Made by a program: the position numbers and the translations under genes. Of a DNA stretch of 64,000 nt, positions 62,761 through 64,000 are shown piece by piece. Below the pieces are notes generated by a model. It worked only from the letters and a program-made list of their open reading frames with translations. It was not told where the DNA came from and searched no databases. The stretch spans positions 12,958,001 to 13,022,000 of the forward strand of contig OZ231127.1 of NCBI GenBank assembly GCA_965153355.1, read 5' to 3'. Origin of the DNA: Flaccisagitta enflata. Its lineage: Eukaryota; Chaetognatha; Sagittoidea; Aphragmophora. Numbering within the stretch: position 1 is the first letter of the stretch; each line of letters begins with the position of its first letter.

Positions 62761-63057
62761 CATATGTACATATTTTGTTGGTTTTCATCTTGATGTTTCG
62801 TTATACTACTTAAAAAAAAAAAATTTGTTTCCGCTACTGATGGCAATGTCAGGGGCGTTCCCCTTGATATTGCAGACAAGTTCCGACGGACGGACCGTTT
62901 ACTATGCCAATGAGTCGTTAGGGTATAACCGTTGACTCAATTTCTTTTGTCTTTTTGACATTCCTTTGCAGAAGTTTAGCAAATTTAATTCTGAGCAATG
63001 TTCCCTAATAATATTTGTCAAAATATTAATATTCTAGTAATTATAAATGTTTGAAAA
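62169..63057. mobile_element. Second copy of the 609-bp foldback MITE, interrupted
   Basis: It begins CAGTGGGGTGTGTGGAATAA after TA and follows the 59.25-kb copy through TTTGGCCGTTGCTAGG. It is broken at about 62559 by a 417-bp insert (to about 62975), resumes AGCAAATTTAATTCTGAGCA, and stops short of the right terminus. Confidence 0.8.
62669..62757. repeat. (CT)n microsatellite
   Basis: About 44 CT dinucleotides, inside the insertion that splits the second MITE copy. Confidence 0.96.
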
Positions 63058-63149
63058 AAAAGCTTCAAAATTACAGTCCCCAACTGGGGACTAATTTTTG
63101 AAGCTTTTTCGTCGCGTAAACGAGACTCGAGAAGATACATAACAGAAAA

Positions 63150-63220
63150 AAAAATTTCAAAAAAGATTTAAAAAAAAAAAAAAAAAAAAAAATTAAAAAA
63201 AAAAAAAAATTTAAAAAAAC

Positions 63221-63258
<38 letters not shown>
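63150..63258. repeat. Poly-A-rich tract
   Basis: Long A runs separated by TT or single bases, ending at the 22-bp minisatellite. Confidence 0.9.
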
Positions 63259-63267
63259 AATTAAAGC

Positions 63268-63788
63268 AAGTCCATGATGGCACATCTTGAAGTCCATGAT
63301 GGCATACCTTGAAATCCATGATGGCATACCTTGAAGTCCATGATGGCATACCTTGAGGTCCATGATGGCATACCTTCAAGTCCATGATGGCATACCTTCA
63401 AGTCCATGATGGCATACCCTGAAGTCCATGATGGCATACCTTCAAGTCCATGATGGCATACCTTCAAGTCCATGATGGCATACCTTCAAGTCCATGATGG
63501 CATACCTTCAAGTCCATGATGGCATACCTTCAAGTCCATGATGGCATACCTTCAAGTCCATGATGGCATACCTTCAAGTCCATGATGGCATACCTTCAAG
63601 TCCATGATGGCATACCTTCAAGTCCATGATGGCATACCTTCAAGTCCATGATGGCATACCTTCAAGTCCATGATGGCATACCTTCAAGTCCATGATGGCA
63701 TACCTTCAAGTCCATGATGGCATACCTTCAAGTCCATGATGGCATACCTTGAAGTCCATGATGGCATACCTTGAAGTCCATGATGGCA
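63268..63788. repeat. 22-bp minisatellite, unit TTCAAGTCCATGATGGCATACC
   Basis: About 23 copies of a 22-bp unit; the edge units read TTGAAGTCC instead of TTCAAGTCC. It joins the interspersed repeat at the right. Confidence 0.95.
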
Positions 63789-64000
63789 AACCTACAGAAA
63801 TTCAGAATGTAATGAATGAGCAGGTAAAAAGTTTCTCCAACTCAAATCCTCTATATAAATCGCTTAAGTCCTAGTAACATATTACTATGTATACAAATAA
63901 GCTAATATCTCATACACCAGACCTCAGATTTAATTCGAATTTCGCAGGGCAATTTAGTACCCTTTAATTGTGTAACAAATTTAAAAAAAATTCACATGGT
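63770..64000. repeat. Interspersed repeat, copy 2, joined to the 22-bp array
   Basis: Shares TCCATGATGGCAAACCTA, CAGAATGTAATGAATGAGCA and AAGTCCTAGTAACATATTAC with 56656-56900. It continues past the window end. Confidence 0.8.

Overview
This is nuclear DNA from a eukaryote with spliceosomal introns. Conserved genes are cut by GT-AG introns whose exons join in frame. TAA, TAG and TGA all act as stops, so the code looks standard. The protein set (DIS3, TFIIS, an ER-type cyclophilin, EB1, MLH1, WDR11, a protein kinase) and EB1's C-terminal EEY fit an opisthokont or other unicellular or animal-like eukaryote. The sequence does not let me name a species. There is no sign of bacterial or organellar DNA.

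Layout. A gag-like retroelement ORF (1-1015, +) abuts the 5' part of DIS3 (about 1010-2510, -). Next come an intronless 1215-aa coiled-coil gene (2634-6281, -) and one rhodanese-like first exon (7379-7577, +). TFIIS follows (9667-14671, -), then a membrane-anchored cyclophilin (15036-20171, -) with a gag-like element in one intron, EB1 (21048-24439, -), MLH1 (24703-28966, -) and WDR11 (29378-45504, -, 20 exons). An 8-kb repeat block separates WDR11 from a protein kinase gene (53541-61182, -). The right end (61.2-64 kb) is repeats. Eight of the nine host genes are on the minus strand. For TFIIS, cyclophilin, EB1, MLH1, WDR11 and the kinase I worked out exon joins whose total length is a multiple of three.

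Role of the genes. They are unrelated housekeeping functions: RNA decay, transcript elongation, protein folding, microtubule plus-end tracking, mismatch repair, vesicle tethering and signalling. I see no operon-like logic.

The unusual part is the mobile DNA filling introns and spacers. Family F1 has a 10-bp subterminal inverted repeat near its 5' end, an internal micro- or minisatellite, and a hairpin at its extreme 3' end ending CTAA. The 10-mer differs between copies but agrees between the two ends of a copy, and the hairpin covaries with it. This resembles the Helentron/DINE-1 type of Helitron-like element. Family F2 has long terminal inverted repeats with a GGGCAGCGGCCCC core around arrays of a roughly 20-bp GAGGCCTGA-type unit, again with ends matched within a copy. 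There are also TA-flanked foldback MITEs, a hAT-like foldback with an 8-bp target duplication, a 2.5-kb foldback inserted four bases into a WDR11 intron, a 5.2-kb inverted-repeat structure that provides an empty site for one F1 copy, and a nest of three insertions in kinase intron 1.
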